Origin: HNR sp040400085
GTDB lineage: Bacteria; Actinomycetota; Actinomycetes; Actinomycetales; Microbacteriaceae
Direction: 5' to 3'
Length of the DNA: 64,000 nt
Assembly: GCA_040400085.1 (NCBI GenBank)
Contig: JBBAQX010000017.1
Location: 13,450 to 77,449 of the forward strand
Positions 16,638-25,264 of the stretch are shown here, one piece after another (the stretch's first letter is position 1; every line of letters begins with the position of its first letter). A model generated the notes under the pieces. That model was not told the origin of the DNA and did no database searches. It saw nothing but the letters and a program-made list of their open reading frames with translations. Made by a program: the position numbers and the translations under genes.

Positions 16638-18203
16638 ATGAGTCATCCACGTAGGCGAAACAAACCGGGTGAATCTGCCCGTCCCGAGAACGCAAAACGC
16701 GTGCTCGTTACCGGCGCGACCGGATACATTGGGGGTCGGCTTGTTCCTATCCTCCTCGAGAGCGGCTACGCGGTCCGTGTGCTTGCTCGCAACCCCGACA
16801 AACTCCGCGACGTTCCCTGGCTTGACCGTGTTGAACTCGTCGTGGGAGATCTGCTGTACGCGGAGACCCTCGCGGAAGCGTGCGAGGATATCGACGCGAT
16901 TTATTACCTCGTACACTCCATGGGCACGACCGGGCATACCCGCGATTTTGATTCGCTTGAGCGGGCTGCCGTGCGCAACCTGATCGGGGCGGCGGAACGG
17001 GCATCCGTGAATCGATTGATCTACCTGGGCGGGCTTCACCCGGAGGGCGGAAAACTGTCGCGGCACCTTGCATCGAGAACAGACGTGGGGGATGCCCTGC
17101 TCGCCTCCCGTATCCCCGCCCTGGTCTATCAGGCCGGGGTCGTGATCGGGTCGGGTTCGGCGTCGTTCGAAATGATCCGTCATCTCACCGAGGTGCTGCC
17201 GTGGATGCCAGCGCCCAAATGGGTGAACAACAAGATTCAACCGATCGCGGTTCGCGACGTGCTTTATTATCTCGTAGGGGCGTTAGAGGTCCCCGGCGAG
17301 GTGAACCGGGCGGTGGATATCGGCGGCCCCGACGTTCTGACCTACGGTCAAATGATGAACGGATACGCGGCGGAGGCCGGTCTCCCTCGTCGGCGAATCA
17401 CCGCGTTGCCGGTACTGACGCCGAGGCTCGCATCCCACTGGGTTAATCTGGTGACGCCAATTCCCCGCAGTTTGGCTATGCCGCTTGTCGAATCTCTGCA
17501 AAACGATTGCGTGATGAGTAACCACGATATTGACTCCCTTGTGCCGCCGCCGGCGGAGGGCCTCACCGGTTATCGTCGTGCCGTGCGGCTTGCCCTCGAC
17601 AAGCTGCGCAACGGAACGGTGGAGACCAGCTGGCAGGACTCTTCTGTGCGTGACGCCCCGAGCGATCCGATCCCGAGCGATCCGGAGTGGGCCGGGTATC
17701 GCGTCTACACGGATAGTCGCGAACGATTGACCTCAGCCGGTCGAGAGGACCTCTGGGCAATCATCGAGGGAATCGGCGGTAAGCGGGGCTGGTATTCAAT
17801 GTCCCTTGCCTGGACGCTCCGCGGCGTAATGGACAAGGCCGTCGGCGGAGTCGGTCTCCGTCGCGGGCGCAGGAATCCCGACACTCTCAATATGGGGGAT
17901 GCTCTGGATTTTTGGCGTGTAGAGCAGGTCGATCACGGCAAATTATTGCGGTTACGAGCCGAGATGAAGGTTCCGGGAACTGCCTGGCTCGAGATGAGTG
18001 TGGTGTCGGTCGGCGGAGCGATGAAGTATGTGCAGAGGGCCGTGTTCTTTCCTCGTGGGTTGTGGGGTCGGCTGTATTGGTATTCGGTTCTTCCGTTTCA
18101 CGGCATCATATTTTCCAGTATGGTAAAGCGGATCACGCACGCCGCTGAGGTTCGTTCCGAGTTTCGTACTGAGTTTCGTTCCGAGTTTCGTGCCGGGAGC
18201 TAA
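16638..18203 (+). CDS. NAD(P)-binding SDR protein with C-terminal DUF2867-like domain
   Basis: 521 aa. Residues about 20-300 form an atypical SDR/NmrA-like Rossmann domain with GATGYIGGRL at the nucleotide site; residues about 340-500 match the DUF2867 region (GKRGWYSMSLAW, DALDFWRVEQV, LPFHGIIFSSMV). The fused form is common in actinobacteria but its substrate is unknown. The last 16 residues come from four 12-bp tandem units (18147-18194) reading EVRS-EFRT-EFRS-EFRA. A MarR regulator follows 77 bp later. Confidence 0.83.
   Translation: MSHPRRRNKPGESARPENAKRVLVTGATGYIGGRLVPILLESGYAVRVLARNPDKLRDVPWLDRVELVVGDLLYAETLAEACEDIDAIYYLVHSMGTTGHTRDFDSLERAAVRNLIGAAERASVNRLIYLGGLHPEGGKLSRHLASRTDVGDALLASRIPALVYQAGVVIGSGSASFEMIRHLTEVLPWMPAPKWVNNKIQPIAVRDVLYYLVGALEVPGEVNRAVDIGGPDVLTYGQMMNGYAAEAGLPRRRITALPVLTPRLASHWVNLVTPIPRSLAMPLVESLQNDCVMSNHDIDSLVPPPAEGLTGYRRAVRLALDKLRNGTVETSWQDSSVRDAPSDPIPSDPEWAGYRVYTDSRERLTSAGREDLWAIIEGIGGKRGWYSMSLAWTLRGVMDKAVGGVGLRRGRRNPDTLNMGDALDFWRVEQVDHGKLLRLRAEMKVPGTAWLEMSVVSVGGAMKYVQRAVFFPRGLWGRLYWYSVLPFHGIIFSSMVKRITHAAEVRSEFRTEFRSEFRAGS
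18147..18194 (+). repeat. Four 12-bp tandem units at the 3' end of the SDR gene
   Basis: The units GAGGTTCGTTCC, GAGTTTCGTACT, GAGTTTCGTTCC and GAGTTTCGTGCC are in frame and extend the C-terminus by multiples of four residues. Copy number is likely to vary between strains. Confidence 0.85.
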
Positions 18204-18280
18204 GCGAGCGGCTGTGCTGATTTTTCACTGAATACCCCGGACAATTCGACGCGGCAAGTAAGTGGCGTAACATTGGCGGT

Positions 18281-18775
18281 ATGAGTGATCCAAAATGGCT
18301 AAATCCAAGCGAACGTGATCTGTGGCTTAAGCTCAACGCTCTGGCGACGCTTATGCCGAATGCGGTCGAGGCCCAGCTCAAGCGGGACGCGGGAGTGAAC
18401 CTCTTCGAGTACCACGTGCTTGCAATGCTGTCGGAAGCTCCCGGACATACACTGCTGATGAGCAATCTCGCGTTCAGGACCAACTCGTCATTGTCTCGGC
18501 TCTCTCACGTTGTTGCGCGCCTGGAAAAACTTGGCTGGATAACTCGTTCAGCATGTGCGACCGATGGTCGGGCTACTAATGCCGAGCTCACGGCGGAGGG
18601 CTTTGCCAAGATTGAGCAGGCTGCCCCCGGTCATGTCGAATCAGTGCGGCGGATAGTCTTTGACGCGCTTACGGAAGCTCAGGTGGCTCAGCTGAGCGAG
18701 CTTCTTACTCCGGTGCTCGCATCGATCGATCCGGACAGGCGGGCGGAGATCCATCGGATCGCCGACGCGCGATAA
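18281..18775 (+). CDS. MarR-family regulator
   Basis: 164 aa with the MarR winged-helix core: LFEYHVLAMLSEAPG, the recognition region SNLAFRTNSSLSRLSHVVARLEKLGWI, and a wing around ACATDGRATNAELT. MarR proteins usually control resistance or aromatic-compound genes next to them; here the SDR/DUF2867 gene upstream is the only candidate target. Convergent with the hisN-like gene, 15 bases apart. Confidence 0.88.
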   Translation: MSDPKWLNPSERDLWLKLNALATLMPNAVEAQLKRDAGVNLFEYHVLAMLSEAPGHTLLMSNLAFRTNSSLSRLSHVVARLEKLGWITRSACATDGRATNAELTAEGFAKIEQAAPGHVESVRRIVFDALTEAQVAQLSELLTPVLASIDPDRRAEIHRIADAR

Positions 18776-18790
18776 GCGCGGTTATCGCGG

Positions 18791-19603
18791 TTAGCGTGAG
18801 AGAATCGCCAACGCTTCCTCGTGTAATAAGCCGTTCGTGGCCAGGGAGTTGCCGTTCCAAGCTCCCGGGGTTCCGTCGATTCCGCTGAATCTTCCCCCGG
18901 CTTCTTCGACAATAGTAATCACCGCCGAGAGGTCGTAGGGCTTCACATCAAACTCTCCCGCAACGTCTATGAGTCCCTCGGCGAGCAGCATATAGGACCA
19001 CGAATCACCAAACGCCCGATCTCTCCAGACGCTTCGGGTGAGGGTGACGAGCTCATCTAAGTACCCGGCCTGGTCCCACTGCATGATGCTTTGGAAGCTG
19101 AGCCAGGCATCCTCAAGCTTTTCGACCTGCGATGTTTTTAGGGGGGTGGCTGGTTCCTCGTTGACGCTTTTCCATGCTCCGCCGCCGCGAGTAGCCCACC
19201 AGCGGGTGTTCGTGGCGGGGGAAGAGACAACCCCGATTTGGGGAACCCCGTTGATCTCGAGCGATATGAGGGTGGCCCAGCCGGGGACTCCCCGCATGAA
19301 GTTTGCGGTGCCATCGATGGGGTCAATGATCCACTGGCGCTGTGCCGTCGAATCTCCTCCTTCGCTCGTGCCGTATTCTTCTCCCAGAACTCCGTCTGCC
19401 GGGCGCTTTTCTTGTAGGGTGGCCCTGATCGCGCGTTCGACGGATTGGTCCGCGTCGGTTACGTTGGTGCGGTCTGGTTTCGTCGACACGACCAAGTTGT
19501 CCGCACGGAAGCGGTCCAGCGAAATGCCGTCTGCGATTTTTGCGAGGGACAGGGCAAGCGTGAGATCGTCGGAGAGGCTGTTGAGTGATGGTGGTGTGTT
19601 CAC
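18791..19603 (-). CDS. hisN: Inositol monophosphatase-family protein, probably histidinol-phosphatase
   Basis: A 270-aa Mg2+-dependent phosphatase of the IMPase fold. The metal-binding GEEYG and WIIDPIDGTANF motifs and the distal VKPYDLSAVITIVEEAGG are present. The length and the DPIDGTANFMRGVP form fit the actinobacterial HisN group, which supplies the histidinol-phosphatase step. Other histidine genes are not in the window, so an inositol- or other sugar-phosphate role is possible. Confidence 0.8.
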   Translation of the reverse strand: MNTPPSLNSLSDDLTLALSLAKIADGISLDRFRADNLVVSTKPDRTNVTDADQSVERAIRATLQEKRPADGVLGEEYGTSEGGDSTAQRQWIIDPIDGTANFMRGVPGWATLISLEINGVPQIGVVSSPATNTRWWATRGGGAWKSVNEEPATPLKTSQVEKLEDAWLSFQSIMQWDQAGYLDELVTLTRSVWRDRAFGDSWSYMLLAEGLIDVAGEFDVKPYDLSAVITIVEEAGGRFSGIDGTPGAWNGNSLATNGLLHEEALAILSR

Positions 19604-19688
19604 TGTTATAGCCTACTTGACCGGAGGGTTGGGGTCTTGTGAAGAAATAATCCGTGCTTTTTCGTCCGATCCGATATAGAGTTTAGCC

Positions 19689-19847
19689 ATGACGAACTTT
19701 TCGATTACGCGAACCGTAGGCTCTTCTCGCGTTGCTCGTAACTCGAGTGAAGGGTCGCGTGTTATTGGGTTCCTTCGGGTGTTCATTGGTGTCTCAGTCG
19801 GGCTGGTTGCCGTCATGAGTGCAGTTGCCGGGGTATCAACTCTGTAG
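19689..19847 (+). CDS. Possible small single-span membrane protein
   Basis: 52 codons starting MTNFSITRTV and ending VAGVSTL, with one hydrophobic helix near residues 27-47 after a polar basic N-terminus. No family is recognised and the ribosome site is weak. It is followed by a hairpin (CAGCCGA 19852-19858 with TCGGCTG 19890-19896) before tRNA-Lys, which gives some support for a transcript ending there. Confidence 0.35.
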   Translation: MTNFSITRTVGSSRVARNSSEGSRVIGFLRVFIGVSVGLVAVMSAVAGVSTL

Positions 19848-19851
19848 AAGG

Positions 19852-19896
19852 CAGCCGAACGAGGGGCAAACTTTACGCTCGTTTTGCGCTCGGCTG
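19852..19896 (+). terminator. Hairpin upstream of tRNA-Lys
   Basis: CAGCCGA pairs with TCGGCTG, with GCAAA/TTTGC inside. It is followed by ATATTCGTAG, not a clear U-tract. It could end a transcript from the small ORF. Confidence 0.4.
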
Positions 19897-19939
19897 ATAT
19901 TCGTAGTAATGTCTTATCTGTTGTCCAAAAGATGACATC

Positions 19940-20012
19940 GCACCTCTAGCTCAATCGGCAGAGCAACTGACTCTTAATCAGTGGGTTCCGGGTTCAAGTC
20001 CCGGGGGGTGCA
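19940..20012 (+). tRNA. tRNA-Lys (CTT)
   Basis: A 73-nt cloverleaf: acceptor GCACCTC/GGGGTGC, D-arm AGCTCAATCGGCAGAGC, anticodon stem ACTGA/TCAGT around loop CTCTTAA (anticodon CTT, reads AAG) and T-arm GGGTTCAAGTCCC. CCA is not encoded. Confidence 0.97.
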
Positions 20013-20114
20013 CTCGAAGCCTCTTACCTCTCGCCAGGTAGGGGGTTTTCGTCTTTGGTGCCCAAAATGAAAACGCCACTAGCATTTGGGGGCTTGAAAG
20101 TAATACCCTGAGGC

Positions 20115-21290
20115 ATGGATGTCTTTTTGCACACCGTAGCAACTGCGGTGCCCCCTCATATTCTTGTTCAAACTCAGGCACGGGACGTATTCGGTAGCCA
20201 GCCCCATCTCACCAGGCTGGGGCAGCGACTCGTGCACGCGTCCTTCGACGCCTCGGCTATTGAAACGCGTCGCAGCGTGGTCGAAGACTTCGATCTGGAT
20301 GCCACCGTCGAGACACCCACTTTCTTCGATCAGGAATCGGGGCTCCTCCTGAGCCCATCGACGAGAACTCGCAATGAGCTGTATATTCGGGAGGCTCACA
20401 AGCTGACCCTCGAGGCGGCCCGCAAGGCGATCGCGCAGACTCCTGGCCTTCGAACCGAAGACATTACCCATGTGATCACTGTCTCGTGCACCGGGTTCTA
20501 CGCACCCGGGCCCGATTACCAGCTTGTCCGCGAGCTGGGCCTCAACACGAATACCCTGCGGTACAACATCGGATTCATGGGGTGTTACGCATCCTTTCCC
20601 GCGCTTCGGGCTGCCCAATCGTTCTGCCTGGCCGACTCCAATGCCGTTGTGCTGATCGTGAGTACCGAGTTGTGTACTATCCATATGCGGTCCTCGAACG
20701 ACCCCGATCAGATAGTCGCTGCGTCCGTCTTTGCCGACGGTGCCGCGGCAGCGATTGTGTCGAGCCGTGATGATATCGCGGGAAACCGGCTGCGAATCGA
20801 CCGATTGGCGAGCGACCTCACCCCGGTAGGTGAGGGCGACATGGCATGGACAGTTGGTGACGAGGGGTTCGAGATGATCCTCAGCGCAGCCGTTCCCAAA
20901 ATCATCGACACCTATATCGAAGGCGCGATTAAACCTATCCTCGGCGACGAGCCCGACCTCCTGGCTGACCCGGCTGGGAAGGTCAAGCATTGGGCGGTAC
21001 ATCCCGGCGGCCGCAGCATCCTCGATAAGGTCGAATCCAGGCTCGGACTCAGCGAGGCTCAGCTCGCTCATTCCCGCGAGACCCTCCGCGAAGTGGGCAA
21101 TATGTCCAGCGCCACGATTCTCTTCGTGCTGAAACGGATACTGGATGCCTCGATGACTGATGCTTCGCTTGCGGATGCTCAACCGGGCAAGACCCCCGAA
21201 CCTACCCCGGAACGTGTGGTCGCGATGGCCTTCGGGCCCGGCCTCACCGTAGAGACGGGACTGTTTACCAAGCAGATCTCGGAGCTCTAA
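20115..21290 (+). CDS. Type III polyketide synthase
   Basis: A 391-aa chalcone/stilbene-synthase-fold homodimeric enzyme. The Cys-His-Asn triad is intact: C157 in GFMGCYA, H296 in WAVHPGGRSILD and N329 in GNMSSATI. It should extend an acyl-CoA starter with malonyl-CoA and cyclise the product to an alkylresorcinol or alkylpyrone. It overlaps the methyltransferase gene by one base, and the flavin hydroxylase follows. This order (synthase, methyltransferase, hydroxylase) is that of the Streptomyces griseus srsABC phenolic-lipid cluster. Confidence 0.92.
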   Translation: MDVFLHTVATAVPPHILVQTQARDVFGSQPHLTRLGQRLVHASFDASAIETRRSVVEDFDLDATVETPTFFDQESGLLLSPSTRTRNELYIREAHKLTLEAARKAIAQTPGLRTEDITHVITVSCTGFYAPGPDYQLVRELGLNTNTLRYNIGFMGCYASFPALRAAQSFCLADSNAVVLIVSTELCTIHMRSSNDPDQIVAASVFADGAAAAIVSSRDDIAGNRLRIDRLASDLTPVGEGDMAWTVGDEGFEMILSAAVPKIIDTYIEGAIKPILGDEPDLLADPAGKVKHWAVHPGGRSILDKVESRLGLSEAQLAHSRETLREVGNMSSATILFVLKRILDASMTDASLADAQPGKTPEPTPERVVAMAFGPGLTVETGLFTKQISEL

Positions 21291-22027
21291 TGAGACAAGC
21301 GCTAACGAGCAATGCGCCGGGCGGGTGGGGACGGTCTTTCCGTTCGCGCGATGCCGCAGCGCAGGAGCTTATGGACGACCCGCACTGCGACGCGGAAAAA
21401 CTCCGGCGCACCTATCAGCAATTTGCTGTTATCAACCGGGTGGTCGCTGGCTGGCGGCGAACCTATGCTCGCCGTATCCGCCCAAGGTTTACGGGTCAGC
21501 AGCACACGTTACTCGACGTGGGAACGGGCGGCGGCGATATCGCCCGTGCCCTCGCGGGGTGGGCGAAGTGCGACGGGGTCTCGCTCGCCGTGACAGCGAT
21601 AGACCCGAATGCCGCTGCGATTGGATTTGCCGCGGGTCAGGCATCCGCCCCATCGATAGAGTGGCTCAGCTGCCTGAGCTCCGATCTCGTGCGCGAGGGC
21701 CGTCAATTCGATTTCGTCGTCTCGAATCACGTGCTGCATCACCTCACGGGCGAAGAGCTGGGAGCCCTGCTTATCGATTCCGAACGGCTCGCGACGGGGC
21801 TCGCGCTGCACAGCGATATCAGGCGGTCGAGCGTTGGTTACGGGCTGTTCTCCGCGCTGACGCTACCCCTCGTGCTCGCTCCTCCCGGGCGAACATCCTT
21901 CATCCGGCCGGACGGTCTGACTTCGGTGCGCCGGAGCTTCACCGAGGGGGAGCTGTCGGGCGCGATCCCGTCCGGTTGGATTGTTCAGCGGCAGGCTCCC
22001 TATCGCATCCTGCTCACGCGAGGATAG
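21290..22027 (+). CDS. Class I SAM-dependent methyltransferase of the polyketide operon
   Basis: 245 aa. The SAM site reads LLDVGTGGGDIARAL (motif I), with AIDPNAAAIGFA as motif II and FDFVVSNHVLHHL as motif IV/post-I. It probably O- or C-methylates the resorcinol made by the preceding synthase, as SrsB does in Streptomyces griseus; this is inferred from gene order. Its start overlaps the synthase stop (TAATG), and the hydroxylase starts 7 bases after its end. Confidence 0.88.
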   Translation: MRQALTSNAPGGWGRSFRSRDAAAQELMDDPHCDAEKLRRTYQQFAVINRVVAGWRRTYARRIRPRFTGQQHTLLDVGTGGGDIARALAGWAKCDGVSLAVTAIDPNAAAIGFAAGQASAPSIEWLSCLSSDLVREGRQFDFVVSNHVLHHLTGEELGALLIDSERLATGLALHSDIRRSSVGYGLFSALTLPLVLAPPGRTSFIRPDGLTSVRRSFTEGELSGAIPSGWIVQRQAPYRILLTRG

Positions 22028-22034
22028 GAGCGAA

Positions 22035-23168
22035 ATGTACGATGTGGCGGTTGTCGGTGCCGGGCCGGTGGGGCTCGCGCTGGCCGCGTTCCTCCTCGAG
22101 CGCGGTGCTAACGTTGCCCTGATCGAGGCCCGCGCCGAACCCGTGCGGCATTCGCGGGCTATAGGTATCCACCCGCCCTCGCTCGAGGCGCTCGAATCGA
22201 TAGGGGTTGCCTCCCAAATTGCGGACGAGGCGGTCCAGATCACCGGCGGGATGGCGATCAATCGAGGGCGGATGCTCGGGAAACTTTCCTTCGACCTCCC
22301 TGGTTCTCGCTACCCTTTCGTCGCGTCCCTGCAGCAGCATCGCACGCAGGAGTTGTTGGAGCGTGCCGTCGTTGAGCGCTCGCCGGACGCGCTGTTTCGC
22401 GGTTATCGCGTTCACGGACTCGCCCGTAGCGGAAAGGGGCTCGTGCTGGACGCCGCGAGCGAAGAGCATTCGGAGGCGCTCCGCATAGAGGCCCGCTTCG
22501 TGGTGGGCGCCGACGGCCCGCACAGCGTTATCCGCAGCCTGGCACACGGGCAGGTCACGGCCCGGGTGTATCCCGACACCTATGTGATGGGAGATTTTGC
22601 TGATGGGACCACACTCGGAGCCCAAGCTGTGATCTGCCTGGAGCGGGGAGGCGTGGTGGAGACGTTCCCCCTGCCGGGTGGGGTGAGGCGCTGGGTCGCC
22701 CACTGGCAAACATCTCGTTCGCCACGCAGCGCCGAAGGCTTGGCCTCCGTCATCCACGAACGCACCGGCCACGCTGTCGACCCGCTGAGCGCCACCATGT
22801 TCAGCAGTTTTCAGCCGCGTCGTAGGCTCGCTCGTCGAATGCTGGGTGAGAGGGTCGCAATAGTGGGGGACGCCGCCCACGAGATAAGCCCGATGGGCGG
22901 GCAGGGGATGAACCTGGGTTGGCTGGATGCTTTCGAACTGGGGGATGCTCTCATTCGCTTTCTGCGGTCAGGTGACACCACTCAGCTTTACGCGGCTGAG
23001 AGATGCCGCTTGGCTGCCGCGAAACGAGCCGCGCGATTGGCGCAACTGAATATGACAGCGGGGAGACCGGCATCCGCCATTGTTGATGGTTTTCGTGTTC
23101 CTGCCGTCCGGATTGCTGCCACACCCCCACTGGGCAACTTAGCTGCGCGGCTCTTCACGATGCAGTGA
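22035..23168 (+). CDS. FAD-dependent aromatic monooxygenase of the polyketide operon
   Basis: 377 aa, a class A flavoprotein hydroxylase fold: VAVVGAGPVGLALAAFLLERG binds the FAD ADP part, GADGPHSVIR is the DG motif and GDAAHEISPMGGQGMN is the GD motif. It should hydroxylate the methylated resorcinol toward a quinol or quinone, as SrsC does. The start is the ATG after AGGAG at 22028-22031. A longer reading from an upstream in-frame codon would overlap the methyltransferase gene and is unlikely. Confidence 0.88.
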   Translation: MYDVAVVGAGPVGLALAAFLLERGANVALIEARAEPVRHSRAIGIHPPSLEALESIGVASQIADEAVQITGGMAINRGRMLGKLSFDLPGSRYPFVASLQQHRTQELLERAVVERSPDALFRGYRVHGLARSGKGLVLDAASEEHSEALRIEARFVVGADGPHSVIRSLAHGQVTARVYPDTYVMGDFADGTTLGAQAVICLERGGVVETFPLPGGVRRWVAHWQTSRSPRSAEGLASVIHERTGHAVDPLSATMFSSFQPRRRLARRMLGERVAIVGDAAHEISPMGGQGMNLGWLDAFELGDALIRFLRSGDTTQLYAAERCRLAAAKRAARLAQLNMTAGRPASAIVDGFRVPAVRIAATPPLGNLAARLFTMQ

Positions 23169-23302
23169 AGCTATTCGGACCACGGTGCTCTGGCAGTCTG
23201 AACCGCCGGGGGCAGTTTTGCCGAGTTTCCTAGTGTATTCTCGTAGAGCCAATATTAGATAGGTCGACACTTTTTTCGAGTTGACCGAATCGAGGAGGAT
23301 TT

Positions 23303-24676
23303 GTGAGCAACTACGCTGTAGTAAACCCGGCGACGGGTGAGACAATTACCGAGTATCCGACCGCGACAGACGCGCAGATTCAAGATGCGATCTCCGCCGT
23401 ACACGGGGCGCAGAGGAGCTGGGCGAAGGATCACACTGTCGCACAGCGCGCTGCCGTGATCACCCGCGTGGCCGAGCTGTATATCGAGCGTCGCGAGGAA
23501 CTATCGCAGATTATCGTGCGCGAGATGGGTAAGCCCATCGAGCAGGCCCGCGGCGAGGTTGATTTTGTCGCCGATATCTACAACTACTATGCGGATAACG
23601 CAGAGGAATTCCTGAAGGATGAGCCGATTGCTCCCGCAGGGGGCGGTTCCGCTTTCGTGCGCAAGAGCGCGCTTGGGCCGCTGGTTGGCATCATGCCGTG
23701 GAACTTCCCGTATTACCAGATCGCACGTTTCGCGGGACCCAACCTTATCCTGGGCAACACGATTCTCCTGAAGCATGCACCGCAGTGCCCCGAGTCTGCA
23801 CTCGCGATGGAGCAGATCTTTAAGGATGCCGGTCTGCCGGAGGGCGCGTATGTCAACATTTTCGCAACCAACGAGCAGATCGCGGACATCATCGCCGATC
23901 CGCGTATCCAGGGCGTTTCACTTACCGGTTCCGAGCGCGCGGGCGCGGCTATTGCCGAAATCGCTGGCCGCAACCTGAAGAAGGTCGTGCTTGAGCTTGG
24001 TGGCTCGGACGCGCTGATCGTGCTGAGCACTGACAATATTGATGAGGCCGTTGAGATGGCGGTCGCTGGCCGCCTCGAGAACAACGGTCAGGCCTGCAAC
24101 GCGTCGAAGCGCACACTGGTGATGGACCACCTGTACGAGGAGTTCGCCGAGAAGTTCGCGGCAGCGCTTGGCGCGATCAAGCCGGGGGATCCCACCCTCG
24201 ACGACACTGTCCTCGGCCCGCTGTCCTCTGAGGCTGCGTCTTCGCGCCTGCAGGAGCAGATCGAGCGCGCGATTGCCCAGGGTGCTGTTGCCCGGGTCGG
24301 TGGAGCTGAGCGCGATGGAAACTTCGTGCCTACGACTCTGCTCACAGATATCACGCCCGAGAACGACGCCTACACTGAGGAGCTCTTCGGCCCGGTCGCA
24401 TCGCTGTATCGCGTGACTTCCGAGGAGCACGCGATCGAGGTTGCAAACGACTCGCCCTTCGGCCTTGGCGCCGTGGTAATTACGACTGACGAGGATCAGG
24501 CAATGCGCGTGGCCGATGCTCTCGACGTTGGTATGGTGTTCATCAACGAGGTCGGGGGAGACTCTGCTGAGCTTCCGTTCGGCGGCGTCAAGCGTTCCGG
24601 TGTTGGCCGCGAGCTGGGCCGTTTCGGTATCGACGAGTTCGTCAACAAGAAGCTGATTCGTAACAAGGGCAACTAG
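23303..24676 (+). CDS. gabD: NAD(P)-dependent succinate-semialdehyde dehydrogenase
   Basis: A 457-aa aldehyde dehydrogenase: N134 (MPWNFPYY), E231 (VLELGGSDA) and the nucleophile C265 (NNGQACNASKR). The short form, with FGGVKRSGVGRELG at the C-terminus, fits the GabD1-type enzymes of actinobacteria. It would oxidise succinate semialdehyde, the product of GABA transamination, and could finish the polyamine route at 1-6.6 kb. It starts at GTG after GAGGAGGA. It is monocistronic, with a wobble-containing hairpin after the stop. Confidence 0.85.
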   Translation: MSNYAVVNPATGETITEYPTATDAQIQDAISAVHGAQRSWAKDHTVAQRAAVITRVAELYIERREELSQIIVREMGKPIEQARGEVDFVADIYNYYADNAEEFLKDEPIAPAGGGSAFVRKSALGPLVGIMPWNFPYYQIARFAGPNLILGNTILLKHAPQCPESALAMEQIFKDAGLPEGAYVNIFATNEQIADIIADPRIQGVSLTGSERAGAAIAEIAGRNLKKVVLELGGSDALIVLSTDNIDEAVEMAVAGRLENNGQACNASKRTLVMDHLYEEFAEKFAAALGAIKPGDPTLDDTVLGPLSSEAASSRLQEQIERAIAQGAVARVGGAERDGNFVPTTLLTDITPENDAYTEELFGPVASLYRVTSEEHAIEVANDSPFGLGAVVITTDEDQAMRVADALDVGMVFINEVGGDSAELPFGGVKRSGVGRELGRFGIDEFVNKKLIRNKGN

Positions 24677-24697
24677 GTAGCTGCCTTTCCTCAGGGC

Positions 24698-24739
24698 CGG
24701 GGCTGTTTGTCGCAATAGGTGTTGTGGCGAACGGCCCCG
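24698..24739 (+). terminator. Hairpin after gabD
   Basis: The 14-base arms 24698-24711 and 24726-24739 pair with three G-U wobbles, the CGGGGC/GCCCCG end being perfect. It lies 21 bp after the gabD stop. No U-tract follows. Confidence 0.55.
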
Positions 24740-24771
24740 CTCGGGTTTAAGCCCGTGGGATTTGACCCATT

Positions 24772-25251
24772 TCAGAGATTGAGCTTAAACCCGTAGTGGC
24801 TTCGCGTGAACCCCAGCCTCTCATAGAATCGATGAGCTCGTACCCGTTCTGAATTCGAAGTCAGCTGGACCAAACGGCATCCTCGTGCGCGTGCCTGGTC
24901 AATCGCCCAGCGCATCATCTCTGCCCCTAGGCCGTTGCCCCGTATCCCGGGGTTGACCCTGACTGATTCTATGTTGCATCGCCAGCCTCCCTCCCGTAGG
25001 AGACCGGGAATGAAGGTGAGCTGCATCGTGCCAACGACGTTGTCTTGGGAATCGTCGACGACTGCGAGCAGCTGATGTGGATCCCCGTCTATGAGGTGGA
25101 AGGCTTTTTCATAGACGTAAGCATTTTCTTCTGTGACCTTTTCGGCTGTTTCGCGGAAGCTATCCGTTGCCATGAGATCAAGTATCGGTTTGATATCGAC
25201 GACTGTCGCTCGGCGGATTGTAAATAGTCCTCCGGGGAGCTTCAGGTTCAT
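24772..25251 (-). CDS. GNAT-family N-acetyltransferase
   Basis: 159 aa with the GNAT core: beta4 NIESVRVNPGIRGNGLG leads into the acetyl-CoA pyrophosphate loop (R-G-N-G-L-G), and RAHRFYERLGF lies in the C-terminal part. The acetyl acceptor is unknown. It begins 13 bases after the stop of the large LuxR-type regulator gene on the same strand, so it may be the last gene of that operon. Confidence 0.85.
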   Translation of the reverse strand: MNLKLPGGLFTIRRATVVDIKPILDLMATDSFRETAEKVTEENAYVYEKAFHLIDGDPHQLLAVVDDSQDNVVGTMQLTFIPGLLREGGWRCNIESVRVNPGIRGNGLGAEMMRWAIDQARARGCRLVQLTSNSERVRAHRFYERLGFTRSHYGFKLNL

Positions 25252-25264
25252 TGGCGGTTTCTTC

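Noticed and set aside
16411..16641. A 76-codon frame upstream of the SDR gene
   Set aside because: It lies in the ssrA promoter region with no ribosome site and random-looking sequence.
20079..21182. A 367-codon frame opposite the type III polyketide synthase
   Set aside because: The synthase has an intact catalytic triad over the same bases; the mirrored frame lacks any motif.
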